Assembly (NCBI GenBank): GCA_043777595.1
Contig: JAYWHT010000019.1
Span: 1 to 64,000 of the forward strand
Reading direction: 5' to 3'
Source of the DNA: JAYVJH01 sp043777595
Lineage (GTDB): Bacteria > Bacteroidota > Bacteroidia > Cytophagales > Spirosomataceae
DNA length: 64,000 nt
The notes under the pieces were generated by a model. The model saw only the letters and a program-made list of their open reading frames with translations. It was not told the origin of the DNA and made no database searches. Every line of letters begins with the position of its first letter. Within the stretch, counting starts at the first letter, position 1. This document shows, in pieces, positions 52,575-61,929 of this stretch. The position numbers were made by a program, and so were the translations under genes.

Positions 52575-53498
52575 ATGAACACAAATATACATAAATCGCT
52601 GGTAGTTTGTATGATGTTAGTTTGGGTCGTTGTGGCTTGCAAAACCCTTGACGTACCCACCGATCCTACACTCATCTCAAACACTTCGGGGCAGTTGGTG
52701 GGCAAAAAACGCTGGCCAACTTGTACCGTTACGTGGGGCATTGGCAGCACTGTGGGTGGCAACGCCTCCAATGCACCTACCGAGGCTTATGTTGCGGCTT
52801 TTGATGCATTCAATAAAGCTGGTACGTTTTTGGCTTTCCAGCGAAACAGTACGACTGCCAAAAGTACTATTGCTATTGTGTTGAGCATTGATGGACAAAT
52901 GTCAAAAGCCAATACCGAAGGGCTTTTTAGCTATAAAACCGCCTCATTGGCTTCTTCGAGCGGGTCGGTGCAGGCTGGTTTTACAATTTTTGTTAATACC
53001 ACCAACAAATGGACTGCGCCACAGCTTCAATCGTTGATAATGAACCAGTTGGGTGAGATTTTGGGGCTATCCAGTAGCCCAGACCCTACGGCATTAATGT
53101 ACCCTCAACTCAATAAAGACGCACCTACTACCCAAATCACGCCTACCGACTTGGCCGCTTTGCGGGCTTTATACCCAGCCAGCGGCTTGCCAGCAGTTAC
53201 AACGGGGCAGCCCTATTTGCCAGTGAGTAGCAAAGTATATGTAGCCGACTCGCCCATTACCAACGCCGACAACGTACCGCCTGTACTAACTGCCGGCTAC
53301 TGCCTCTCGACCACCAACCCCACACCCACCATCGAAAACAGTAAATACATAGAAGCCAGCAACATAACGATAGGACTCAAAACCACCAGCACAGCCCTCT
53401 GGGACTTGCAAGCCAATACTCGATACTACTTACGTGCCTACGCCCGCAACGCCTGCGGCACAGGCTACGGCCAAACGATAACTTTTACGAAACCATGA
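52575..53498 (+). CDS. Matrixin-like lipoprotein lacking the zinc-binding histidines
   Basis: A 307-residue lipoprotein (ATG 52575; signal KSLVVCMMLVWVVVAC). Residues about 35-200 follow the layout of a matrixin catalytic domain: KKRWPTCTVTWGIG, AFDAFNKAGTFLAFQ, then LQSLIMNQLGEILGLSSSPDPTALMYP... (20-residue limit) ending DLAALRALYP. In active enzymes the corresponding stretch is HExGHxLGLxHS followed by a Met-turn; here the three His positions read N, E and S, while the glycines, the LGL and the LMYP Met-turn remain. Zinc catalysis should be lost. The C-terminal third is an FN3-like domain (WDLQANTRYYLRAYARNACG). Its end overlaps the next start by 4 bp. Confidence 0.7.
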   Translation: MNTNIHKSLVVCMMLVWVVVACKTLDVPTDPTLISNTSGQLVGKKRWPTCTVTWGIGSTVGGNASNAPTEAYVAAFDAFNKAGTFLAFQRNSTTAKSTIAIVLSIDGQMSKANTEGLFSYKTASLASSSGSVQAGFTIFVNTTNKWTAPQLQSLIMNQLGEILGLSSSPDPTALMYPQLNKDAPTTQITPTDLAALRALYPASGLPAVTTGQPYLPVSSKVYVADSPITNADNVPPVLTAGYCLSTTNPTPTIENSKYIEASNITIGLKTTSTALWDLQANTRYYLRAYARNACGTGYGQTITFTKP

Positions 53499-55366
53499 AA
53501 AAAACAATAGGGCTTTTGATGTTTATAGTTTGGGCTAAATTGGCCTTAGGTCAATGTCTCGTGCCAGTAGCACTTGATAGCCATACATCTACAACTCAAG
53601 TATTTTTGGTTTTTAATATTTATTTGGCAGCCAAAGATTCTCTCACGGGGGTTGCTACTGAATGGCGTGAAAAAGGCAAAACACCTTGGAATACTGTAAA
53701 CGGTAGCTATGTAACAATATCAAATCTAAAACCAAATACAGAACACGAATGGCGAGGAAAAGTAAACTGTCGAGCAAGCCCAACTGCGGCCTATACCGAC
53801 ATCAAAACTTTTATTACAACGTGTTCGCCACCATCTAATATTGGCTATAACGGTGATGTAATACCCACCGGTGTACAAATAGGTTGGTATAGTTTGCCAA
53901 CGGTAGATGGCTATGTGGTACGGTGGCGCAAACAAAATACAACGGTTTGGCAAGAAAGTGCGCTCATAAAACCGCCCGGCAACTATATGAACTATACGAT
54001 TAACGCCCTCGAAAACGGTAGTTCCTACACCTATCAAGTAAAAACGATATGTGGAAGCAATAGCACAGAATATTCAAATATTATTTCGTCCTTCAAAGCA
54101 GAGTGTTCTCGGGTATTTATTGGTACTTTTTCGTTTAATAGTACCCAGACAAACTCGACAAGAATGAACTGGGGAGTAGCAACGGCTTTTAATGGATTAC
54201 GAACTTTTGAGCTTTATTGGCGCAAAGTAGGTACTACCAACTGGAGCGTAGTCCAGAACCTCACAAATAGTTTTTATGATATCAAAGACCTCAGCCCTAA
54301 TACCGAATATGAGGTCAGAATGCGTAAAATATGCGAAGCAGGCCTCGTATCAGACTTTTCAAATATAACTACTTTCAAAACATTGGCTTGCCCCATCGTC
54401 CCTAAGCCTACGCTGAGTAGCAACAAAACCGCCAATTCGTTCTGTCAGGGGCAATCTGTTACGCTCTCGGCAAGTGGCTGTGCGGGAACTGTAAAATGGG
54501 GCGGTGGCCAAATCAGTAGTGCTATTGCCGTGATACCCGCTGACAATACCACTTACTCGGCCGTCTGCCAAAGCAACGGTTGTGAGAGCCAAAGTCAAAA
54601 CATTGACCTAAAAATATATAAACCCAGCGTAAGCATCGCAGGCAAAAATGAATTTTGTGCAGGCGGCAGTACCACGCTCACAGCCAGTAGCCAAAATACC
54701 ATCGGCACAGTAAATTACCAATGGAAAGTCAGCAATGCCAATGTTGGCAATAATCAAAATAACTTCACGGCCACCCAAGCAGGTACATACAGGGTTGATA
54801 TTACTGATGGGCAGAGTTGTACGGCTCAATCTTCTACTTTTGCCGTAACCGAAAAAGGGACAGACATCGTTGCCAATACCAATCCTGCTGGTAATGTACT
54901 GGCATATAGCCCCGATAAAATTTTGCTGTCGGCCACAATCGGCAAAGAGTATGGCTATCAATGGCAGAGAGACAAAAACAATGTCGCTGGTGCAACGGGT
55001 AGTATTTATGAAGCAGTGCAGTCGGGGAGTTATGCGGTGGTGGTATCTAAGGGTGAGTGTAGCCGAGTTTCAGAAACTGTAAATATAAAAATCGATATAC
55101 CATTGAGTACGCCACCAATCCAAAGCGATTTATTTCGGGTATTTCCCAATCCTACCAATGGTTTTTTACAATTAGAAACATCTAAAAAACGGCCAACTCA
55201 TATTGCAATAATAGACTGTTTGGGCAATATCGTTTTGGACAATAATACGGCACGCAACCAAACGGTATTTCAGATAGACCTCAGTAATAAGCCCAATGGT
55301 TTGTATTTTTTACAAGTATTTTTCACAGATTCAATTCAAATCATCAAAATCTTAAAAACCAATTAA
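53495..55366 (+). CDS. FN3/Ig-like surface protein with T9SS sorting domain
   Basis: A 623-residue exported protein: signal peptide (KKTIGLLMFIVWAKLALG), three fibronectin type III-like domains (ATEWREKGKTPWNTVNGSYV, YVVRWRKQNTTVWQESALIK, FELYWRKVGTTNWSVVQNL), two Ig-like domains with FCQGQSVTLSASGC and FCAGGSTTLTASSQ, and a C-terminal type A sorting signal (LFRVFPNPTNGFLQLETS, KPNGLYFLQVF). It overlaps the pseudo-matrixin gene by 4 bp, which implies translational coupling and possibly a shared surface complex. No catalytic domain is seen. Confidence 0.88.
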   Translation: MKKTIGLLMFIVWAKLALGQCLVPVALDSHTSTTQVFLVFNIYLAAKDSLTGVATEWREKGKTPWNTVNGSYVTISNLKPNTEHEWRGKVNCRASPTAAYTDIKTFITTCSPPSNIGYNGDVIPTGVQIGWYSLPTVDGYVVRWRKQNTTVWQESALIKPPGNYMNYTINALENGSSYTYQVKTICGSNSTEYSNIISSFKAECSRVFIGTFSFNSTQTNSTRMNWGVATAFNGLRTFELYWRKVGTTNWSVVQNLTNSFYDIKDLSPNTEYEVRMRKICEAGLVSDFSNITTFKTLACPIVPKPTLSSNKTANSFCQGQSVTLSASGCAGTVKWGGGQISSAIAVIPADNTTYSAVCQSNGCESQSQNIDLKIYKPSVSIAGKNEFCAGGSTTLTASSQNTIGTVNYQWKVSNANVGNNQNNFTATQAGTYRVDITDGQSCTAQSSTFAVTEKGTDIVANTNPAGNVLAYSPDKILLSATIGKEYGYQWQRDKNNVAGATGSIYEAVQSGSYAVVVSKGECSRVSETVNIKIDIPLSTPPIQSDLFRVFPNPTNGFLQLETSKKRPTHIAIIDCLGNIVLDNNTARNQTVFQIDLSNKPNGLYFLQVFFTDSIQIIKILKTN

Positions 55367-55471
55367 GTAGCCGTATTCAAGTGATTGAGTAAATGTAAAA
55401 ACTGTTGAACATTAGACTAAATTATTGCAAATCAAATACTTAGGTACTCATTTACAATTCTACGTCGGTAA

Positions 55472-56659
55472 TTATCTCAAATTTTCAATAATCATTGCAC
55501 TTGCTTCGCCGCCGCCGTTACAGATAGCGGCCAGTCCCAGTTTTGCTTTGTTTTGTTGTAGTATATTCAGAAGCGTTACCAAAATTCGTGCGCCTGAGCA
55601 GCCCAGCGGGTGGCCCAGCGACACAGCACCGCCATTGACGTTCAGACGGGCGATGTCCAACCCAAAATATTGCTCAAACACCAAAGGCACAACCGCAAAG
55701 GCTTCGTTTACCTCAATATAGTTTATGTCAGTAATTTGCAGTTTTGTTTGTTTCAGTACTTTTTCGGTTGCTACTATTGGGGCGGTCGTAAACCACTCGG
55801 GGGCTTGTGCGCCATCGGCATAGCCCACAATGCGAGCCAGCGGGCTGAGGTCATGGTCTTTGAGAAACTGCTCACTTACCAGCATCAACGCCGCTGCCCC
55901 ATCGTTGAGTGTTGAGGCGTTGGCGGCCGTTACTGTGCCGTCTTTGGTAAAGGCTGGCTTGAGTGTAGGTACTTTGTCAAAATTGATGGCCTTGTACTCT
56001 TCGTCTGTCGATACGAGTGTGATGTCGCCTTTTTTACCTGTTACTTCTACCCCAACTACTTCATTATCAAAGCTACCAGTAGCCCAAGCAGCGGCACTAC
56101 GGCGATACGACTGCATGGCATATTGGTCTTGTTGCTCTCGTGATATATTGTATTTTTGAGCCGTGGCATCACCAAAACACCCCATCGCTCCACCGTTATA
56201 TACGTCAGTGAGGCCGTCTTTGGCCAGACCATCGACAAATGCCCCATTGCCATATTTATAGCCAAAGCGAGCATTGGGTACATAGTAAGGGGCTTGCGAC
56301 ATACTCTCCATACCGCCCGAAATCATAGCCTGTTGGTAGCCCAGTGCAATAGCTTGTGCGGCGTTCATGGTGGCTTTCATGCCCGAAGCACATACTTTAT
56401 TGACGGCACTCGTAATGACAGTATTGGGCAAACCGCCATACAAAGCCACTTGGCGAGCAGGTGCTTGACCTAAGTTGGCCGAAAGCACATTCCCAAAAAT
56501 AACCTCGTCAATCAACGCAGGTGCGATGTTGGCTATTTTTAGAATGTCTTTGACAACAGCCGCACCCAACTGTGTGGCCGAAAGCGACGATAACGCACCA
56601 CCAAAACTACCCAAAGGAGTACGCTTGGCTGCGACAATGTAAACGTTGTTGTGATTCAT
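55472..56659 (-). CDS. Acetyl-CoA C-acetyltransferase (thiolase)
   Basis: A 395-residue thiolase from ATG 56659. The nucleophilic Cys is in NKVCASGMKATMNAAQAIA (about residue 88), the His motif is NVNGGAVSLGHPLGCSGARI and the second catalytic Cys is in AICNGGGEASAMI near the C-terminus, so the active site is complete. It condenses two acetyl-CoA to acetoacetyl-CoA or cleaves the reverse. No fatty-acid oxidation partner is beside it. It is divergent from the ABA4-like gene, with about 117 bp between starts. Confidence 0.95.
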   Translation of the reverse strand: MNHNNVYIVAAKRTPLGSFGGALSSLSATQLGAAVVKDILKIANIAPALIDEVIFGNVLSANLGQAPARQVALYGGLPNTVITSAVNKVCASGMKATMNAAQAIALGYQQAMISGGMESMSQAPYYVPNARFGYKYGNGAFVDGLAKDGLTDVYNGGAMGCFGDATAQKYNISREQQDQYAMQSYRRSAAAWATGSFDNEVVGVEVTGKKGDITLVSTDEEYKAINFDKVPTLKPAFTKDGTVTAANASTLNDGAAALMLVSEQFLKDHDLSPLARIVGYADGAQAPEWFTTAPIVATEKVLKQTKLQITDINYIEVNEAFAVVPLVFEQYFGLDIARLNVNGGAVSLGHPLGCSGARILVTLLNILQQNKAKLGLAAICNGGGEASAMIIENLR

Positions 56660-56776
56660 GCCGCAATTATAAGCGTTCTCGCCCATTTTGCCAAGTATTT
56701 TTTTAAGACAAATGCACAAAAAAAATATTTTTGTTTAGTTAGATAAAATGCAAGATATTTACCGAAAAACAAAACC

Positions 56777-57187
56777 ATGAAACCAGAACAAGTATTTAAA
56801 ATTGCCAATATCGCTGTCATGCCTGCTTGGTTGTTGATGTTATTTGCGCCCAAGGCTGCCATTACGGCACAGGTCATGAACTCAAACGTATTTTCGATTG
56901 GCTTGGCGCTGCTTTATGTTTTTTATCTAATCGCTTCTTTTGGCAAAGTCAAAGCCAATTTTACGACTCTCGACGGCATAGCCAAACTGTTTGCCAACAA
57001 AGAAGCACTACTCGCTGGCTGGATTCATTACCTGATTTTTGATCTCTTTGTGGGTACTTGGCAGTGGCGTGATACACTCCAAAACGGTTACTCGCATTGG
57101 GTCTTAATATTGTGTCTGCCGTTTACGCTCATGCTCGGGCCTGTTGGTTTGTTGTTGTATTTAGGGTTGAAGATGTTTGTTTTGTAG
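56777..57187 (+). CDS. ABA4-like (DUF4281) membrane protein
   Basis: A 136-residue protein with four hydrophobic helices. The sequence PAWLLMLFAPKAAIT, FTTLDGIAKLFANKEALLAG and WIHYLIFDLFVGTWQWRDT is the ABA4/DUF4281 signature; the plant ABA4 is involved in neoxanthin synthesis. In Cytophagales, which often make carotenoids, the bacterial homologue may act on carotenoids, which is unproven. No carotenoid gene lies nearby. Confidence 0.85.
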   Translation: MKPEQVFKIANIAVMPAWLLMLFAPKAAITAQVMNSNVFSIGLALLYVFYLIASFGKVKANFTTLDGIAKLFANKEALLAGWIHYLIFDLFVGTWQWRDTLQNGYSHWVLILCLPFTLMLGPVGLLLYLGLKMFVL

Positions 57188-57207
57188 TGCTTTATTCAGT
57201 GTCATTT

Positions 57208-57232
57208 AGGCACCGTTGGGTGAGCCTTTTTT
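57208..57232 (+). terminator. Terminator after the ABA4-like gene
   Basis: AGGC-ACC pairs with GGT-GCCT with a two-base bulge and a 4-nt loop, then TTTTTT. The remaining 200 bp up to the purK stop hold no gene I can support. Confidence 0.6.
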
Positions 57233-57436
57233 GTTTATATTTACCCAACAAAACTAACACCCCAAACCGTTCGCAAGTCCAAAAATCAGTCCATAGACTT
57301 TTTTGTACCGATTCGGCATTCCAATTTCGATAAAAACCCCTTTTTACCACAAAAGTGCAAAAAAGGTAAGGGTAGAATGTTGGGTACTAAAATAGAACCA
57401 CAAATAGAAGTATATTTTAATTCAAATTCGTCCATA

Positions 57437-58579
57437 TTATTTACTCACTACCTTCACCACTTTTCGCACTACCTCCGCTTTGGTTTTGAGTTCCTCTAAA
57501 TTGTTGGCTATGAGCGTAATATGCCCCATTTTACGAAAAGGTTTTGTGATTTTTTTGCCGTATAATAGTGGAAACACGCCCGACATTTTGAGTAATTGTT
57601 CCATGCCTTTATAAACGGCCGGGCCTGTGTAGTTGGCTTCGCCCAAGAGATTGAGCATGGCCGAAGGGCAAAGTGCTGACGTATCGCCTAACGGCAGCCC
57701 CAAAATAGCTCGCCAGTGTTGTTCAAACTGCGACGTAACGTTGGCTCTGATGGTATGATGGCCGCTGTTGTGTGGGCGTGGTGCTACTTCGTTGATTAAA
57801 ATTTTGCCCGACTTTGTTACAAACATTTCGACAGCCAATAATCCCACGATACCAAAGGCTTCGGCGGTTTTGGTGGCTATGCGTTTGGCTTCTTGGTCAA
57901 TATTTTCAGAAATATCTGCTGGAGCAAAAAGATAATCGACCAGATTGAGATCAGGATGAAAAGCCATTTCGACCGTTGGAAAGGTGGCCACTTCGCCCTG
58001 TTCGTTTCGGGCTACAATGACTGCTATCTCTTTATCAAAATCTACGGCTTTTTCTAACAAACTGGGGGCATCGAAGGCTTTATCAAAATCGGCTTCGGTA
58101 CTGATTCGCTGTACCCCTCGCCCATCGTAGCCGTCTTTGCCGAGTTTATGAAAAGCTGGCAAAAAGCTGGCATATTGTCTGGTATCTTCTTGATTGTCAG
58201 TTAGTATAAAATCGGCATTTGGCAAACGATTGTCTCTATAAAACTGTTTCTGGATTCGTTTATCTTGAATTTGCCGAATTACTGACGGTTGCGGAAATAC
58301 TTTTTTACCTTGCTTTTCGAGGGTTTCGAGGGCTTCTACATTTACTTTTTCTATTTCAATCGTAATCACTTCGCAGTCTTGCCCAAAAGCCATAACCGTC
58401 TCATAGTCTTGCAACGAACCGACCACAAACTCGGGCGCAATATGGGCGCAAGGCGAATCGGGGTCGGGGTCGAGAATTTTGACATGAAGATTCCAGTCGA
58501 TAGCTGCTTGCAAGAGCATGAGTCCGAGTTGGCCTCCGCCCAGCACTCCGACTTTAAAATTTGGTTTGAAAACAGGCAC
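57437..58579 (-). CDS. purK: 5-(carboxyamino)imidazole ribonucleotide synthase
   Basis: A 380-residue ATP-grasp enzyme of purine synthesis that carboxylates AIR to N5-CAIR. The start FKVGVLGGGQLGLMLLQAA is the PurK N-terminal fold; the ATP-grasp core has LGKDGYDGRGVQRI, KEIAVIVARNEQGEVATFP and NEVAPRPHNSGHHTI. The length and motifs are complete. No purE gene is beside it. It is in the same orientation as the phosphonate genes, which end 93 bp upstream of it. Confidence 0.97.
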   Translation of the reverse strand: MPVFKPNFKVGVLGGGQLGLMLLQAAIDWNLHVKILDPDPDSPCAHIAPEFVVGSLQDYETVMAFGQDCEVITIEIEKVNVEALETLEKQGKKVFPQPSVIRQIQDKRIQKQFYRDNRLPNADFILTDNQEDTRQYASFLPAFHKLGKDGYDGRGVQRISTEADFDKAFDAPSLLEKAVDFDKEIAVIVARNEQGEVATFPTVEMAFHPDLNLVDYLFAPADISENIDQEAKRIATKTAEAFGIVGLLAVEMFVTKSGKILINEVAPRPHNSGHHTIRANVTSQFEQHWRAILGLPLGDTSALCPSAMLNLLGEANYTGPAVYKGMEQLLKMSGVFPLLYGKKITKPFRKMGHITLIANNLEELKTKAEVVRKVVKVVSK

Positions 58580-58672
58580 GGGAAATTAGTTTTGAGTTAC
58601 TGAGTTTTGGGTGATTGAGTAACACAAAACCATTCCCTAACTCTTAGCGCAAAGATAATTAAAAGTGGGTTG

Positions 58673-59923
58673 TTATTGTTTCAAATACCGCAAATTTTGA
58701 AGTAGTGCCACAACTGTAAAAACGGCAGCACCAAGGGCAATACAATATGCCAGATTACAATAAAAGTCGAGCCAACTGATTTGAGATGTATAAAAACTAC
58801 GATACAGCAACACAACGACTCCGCCCAAATAGCCAAAGGAATCGGCCAGGTACATCAAAAACCCTACATTTCCCCTTTCTCTGAACGCCGCCATCATGCG
58901 CTCAAACAAAAATCCTTGAAAAATAGTGTAAGCCAAAAACAAGCCCAGTCCATTGAATATTACCCAATAAATAGGGCTAATAAATTGATTTTGAAACAAT
59001 AAGGTACTACCAAAAATCAACCCAAGGCCAGTGAGTATCACCAAATGATTGAGTACCAGGGCTTGTTTGTGATTGGTAATGATGGTAGTAAGTCCGATTG
59101 TGATAAGTACCACGACGGCAATTATAGTCTCGGTTTGTGCCAATAATTGCGGCTGATTGGCAAGGCCAACGGCTGCCCAGATTTCAACAGCAAAGTTATC
59201 TCGAATGTCTCGAAAAATGGTCAATAAAGTATAAACCACAACGAGTGCTACGATACTGATTTTATATTTTCTAAACAATGTTTTACGATCGAAGCCCGTC
59301 ATAGGCAGGCGTTGGCTTCGCTGGGCTATGTCTTGGGCATCTGGTACTGGAATTTTGGACAACATAAATACACTAAGTAGCAGGGCAGGCACAAATAACA
59401 AACCGACAGTGGCGGGTAGCCACCATTCCGAAACCCACTGATTGATAAGTATATATTGACCAATAAATTTGACAAAACCCGACGAAAAAATAATACTCAC
59501 CCCCAACCCTACGCTTAAAATTTCGGTAAATCGCCTACCCTCTAAAAACGAAAAAACAACCCCAAAAACCATTCCGAGCGGTAGGCCATTGACAAACAAC
59601 CAAACAAAATTATATGGATAGGGCGTAAGCCCAAACAAAACGAGGCTCATTTCGGCTGTGAGCATGAGCAGCAGCAGTAACTTGATTCGCTGGTTGGTAG
59701 CAAGCTCACTGATGTATTTGATTCCCAAAAATTTTGATACAATATAACCCAACACTTGAGCGACAATAAGTACAGTTTTGTAGTCTAACCCAAAGACAGT
59801 CAAGCCCTTGAATGTACCTACCACAAACGGTTTGCGAAAAGCATACATACAGCAATAGGTAGAAAATGCCGCTACCGAAGCCCACAGCACAAGCGCAACA
59901 GACGAGCGTTTGAGAATGTGCAT
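58673..59923 (-). CDS. DUF5690 family membrane protein (MFS-like)
   Basis: A 416-residue twelve-helix membrane protein with MFS-like spacing. YCCMYAFRKPFVVGTFKG and the loop KFLGIKYISELATNQRIKLL are characteristic of DUF5690. Its ATG follows the stop codon of the HAD hydrolase gene with no gap, so the two are translationally coupled. The tight operon with a phosphonatase-like hydrolase and an aminoethylphosphonate-type FAD oxidase suggests it carries a phosphonate or its product. No transport data for this family are known to me. Confidence 0.85.
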   Translation of the reverse strand: MHILKRSSVALVLWASVAAFSTYCCMYAFRKPFVVGTFKGLTVFGLDYKTVLIVAQVLGYIVSKFLGIKYISELATNQRIKLLLLLMLTAEMSLVLFGLTPYPYNFVWLFVNGLPLGMVFGVVFSFLEGRRFTEILSVGLGVSIIFSSGFVKFIGQYILINQWVSEWWLPATVGLLFVPALLLSVFMLSKIPVPDAQDIAQRSQRLPMTGFDRKTLFRKYKISIVALVVVYTLLTIFRDIRDNFAVEIWAAVGLANQPQLLAQTETIIAVVVLITIGLTTIITNHKQALVLNHLVILTGLGLIFGSTLLFQNQFISPIYWVIFNGLGLFLAYTIFQGFLFERMMAAFRERGNVGFLMYLADSFGYLGGVVVLLYRSFYTSQISWLDFYCNLAYCIALGAAVFTVVALLQNLRYLKQ

Positions 59924-60598
59924 TTAGACGTATTTTAATAAATCTAAAAGGCTATCAAAAATATATGTAGGCTTGGCAGCGGCTAATTGCTCACGGTTTT
60001 GTGCGCCTGTTGTTACGCCAATAGTAATACCACAATCGGCATTTTGGCCTTCTAAAATATCAATAGCCGAATCGCCGACTTTGACCACGGTCTTGGGGTT
60101 TCCGATAGCTAACTGCGCCATGGCATTTAGTATCATGTCTGGGTTGGGCCGGCCACTGTCCACGTCTGAGGCTGTTACCAACACATCAAAGTCTCGTGGA
60201 ATCGTCCAGCCAATTTGGCGTAAAATCAACTCTGCCACCGAGCGGTTGTAGCCAGTATTGAGCGCAATTTTTATGTTTTTTTGGCGTAATTCTTCAAATA
60301 CTTTCGGGGCTTCGGCCATGGCCTTCACCACCCCCGACTTATAAACAACATCAAGCTCTTGCTCAAAATCTTCGTGAATGCCATCGACTATATCATCAAG
60401 TGGCACCTCGGCAGTCAAATAGGTGAGGACATCGGCAATGGCTTGCCGTTTTTCTTTGCCTGCGGCTATGGCCAAAACCGTATCTAAGTCGCAAACATAG
60501 CCAGCCGAAACTATGGCTCTACGAATGGTCTTATAGACTAAATTTTGCTCATCAATGACAGTACCCGCCATATCAAATATTACCAATTTTATGTGCAT
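59924..60598 (-). CDS. Phosphonatase-like HAD hydrolase
   Basis: A 224-residue HAD-superfamily enzyme from ATG 60598. The nucleophile motif VIFDMAGTVIDEQ has the D-x-A-G-T form of phosphonatases rather than D-x-D. The cap (AGYVCDLDTVLAIAAGKEKR), the Thr motif IALNTGYNRSVAELIL and the acidic motif VKVGDSAIDILEGQNA are complete. It belongs to the phosphonatase-like group (TIGR03351) found with a FAD oxidoreductase and is thought to release phosphate from a C-P-containing aldehyde. It starts 8 bp after the oxidoreductase stop. Confidence 0.88.
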   Translation of the reverse strand: MHIKLVIFDMAGTVIDEQNLVYKTIRRAIVSAGYVCDLDTVLAIAAGKEKRQAIADVLTYLTAEVPLDDIVDGIHEDFEQELDVVYKSGVVKAMAEAPKVFEELRQKNIKIALNTGYNRSVAELILRQIGWTIPRDFDVLVTASDVDSGRPNPDMILNAMAQLAIGNPKTVVKVGDSAIDILEGQNADCGITIGVTTGAQNREQLAAAKPTYIFDSLLDLLKYV

Positions 60599-60605
60599 CG
60601 GGGTT

Positions 60606-61757
60606 TCAGTTAAAAATTTTCGCAATATTCATTTCCGCAAAACCAGGGCTTGCTGTCATACCCTTTCCACCTATTCCAGTTACTATTTGTACATTGTCGC
60701 TCACGTTGTGCTGAAAAATATCTTTGGTTTTAGATTGACAATATACCCCGTTCCAAACATCTTTAATTTGATTTGTTTGTAGGTCAATTATTTTTTGGGC
60801 TTCGTCCATCATCAGTTCATTCATATCTTGGCGATTATCAAAACCGAGGTCGTCTATCTCGGCAACGGGTGCGTACTCATGTGTGTCGCCAACGATAACA
60901 GAGCCATCTGTGGCTTGCTTAAATAAAATATGCACACCCCAGCGTTTGGTCAGTGCCGCTGTATCTTCGGCAGACTTTATTTTTTGATAAGACGGGCAAG
61001 CCTCAAAAGCCTCATAACGACGGATACTCAAGCCTGTCAATATTGAGCCAGCAAATCGCTGTGTTGGCTGTGGCTCTGTCTGTAACATTTGTAGTTTTAC
61101 GGCAACAATATCGCTCGCTTCAAAAAGTGTGGGGTACAAAATCTTAAACTCGCTTCCGTTGCATACCATTACCTTATCGGCAGCATGAATCTGCCCTTGA
61201 TTGGTCTTTACTACACACTCTTGCCTGTTTTCTTGTATGTCAATTACGGTCTGACTCGGAAAACAATACAGTCCTTCTTGTTCTGCCAGATACTTTATAA
61301 CTTGGCCAATAGCCAACCGTGGCTCAAGCGTGATTTCGTCAGCAAAGTACAACCCACCTACGCAATAGTCGGCTTTGAGACCTTGGTAGCGATCCAGACA
61401 TTGGGTTTTGGTCAATAGTTCTGAACTATACCCCTCTTGTTTGTTGATAGTTGCCAGTTCTTCGATAAGGGTCAGCTCTTCGAGATTTGAGGCAATGTAA
61501 ACAGTGCCGTTTTTGCGAGCCGATATATCAAATTTTTGTTGAATGTCTTGGTAAATAGCCAGACTACGCCGCCCCAACCGCTGCCAGTGGGTATTCATTC
61601 CAGACGGCACAATTTGGCCAAAATTGCGAACACTTGCACTCATCGGTTTGCTATCTCGCTCAAACAAGGCCACTTTAAGACCCAGCCGCAAAGCATGGTA
61701 AGCATGAAAAACCCCCAATGCTCCACCACCAACCACAATCAAGTCGTATTTTTTCAT
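60606..61757 (-). CDS. FAD-dependent oxidoreductase of the TIGR03364 / PbfD type
   Basis: A 383-residue DadA-like flavoprotein. The dinucleotide fold is VVGGGALGVFHAYHALRLGL, followed by RNFGQIVPSGMNTHWQRLGR, a conserved block of the phosphonate-linked TIGR03364 group, and the C-terminal VTGIGGKGMTASPGFAE. Relatives (PbfD) oxidise 2-aminoethylphosphonate or its N-methyl form to phosphonoacetaldehyde, which a phosphonatase then splits. The operon order here, oxidoreductase, phosphonatase-like HAD and DUF5690, fits that pathway. TACCTTTGT at 61785-61777 (reverse strand) may be its -7 box. Confidence 0.85.
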   Translation of the reverse strand: MKKYDLIVVGGGALGVFHAYHALRLGLKVALFERDSKPMSASVRNFGQIVPSGMNTHWQRLGRRSLAIYQDIQQKFDISARKNGTVYIASNLEELTLIEELATINKQEGYSSELLTKTQCLDRYQGLKADYCVGGLYFADEITLEPRLAIGQVIKYLAEQEGLYCFPSQTVIDIQENRQECVVKTNQGQIHAADKVMVCNGSEFKILYPTLFEASDIVAVKLQMLQTEPQPTQRFAGSILTGLSIRRYEAFEACPSYQKIKSAEDTAALTKRWGVHILFKQATDGSVIVGDTHEYAPVAEIDDLGFDNRQDMNELMMDEAQKIIDLQTNQIKDVWNGVYCQSKTKDIFQHNVSDNVQIVTGIGGKGMTASPGFAEMNIAKIFN

Positions 61758-61929
61758 TTTTATTATAAATTACCCAACAAAGGTATTGTTTAGGTCATTG
61801 CCAATAGTTCAATAAATCGTTAAATTTCTAAGTCAGTTCTTCACGATATTTTAAAATTAGAGTAATAATGAGGTTAAAGTGTGCAAGTAATTTTGTGCCG
61901 ATTTACAATACTCTAACAAAAACTTATTT

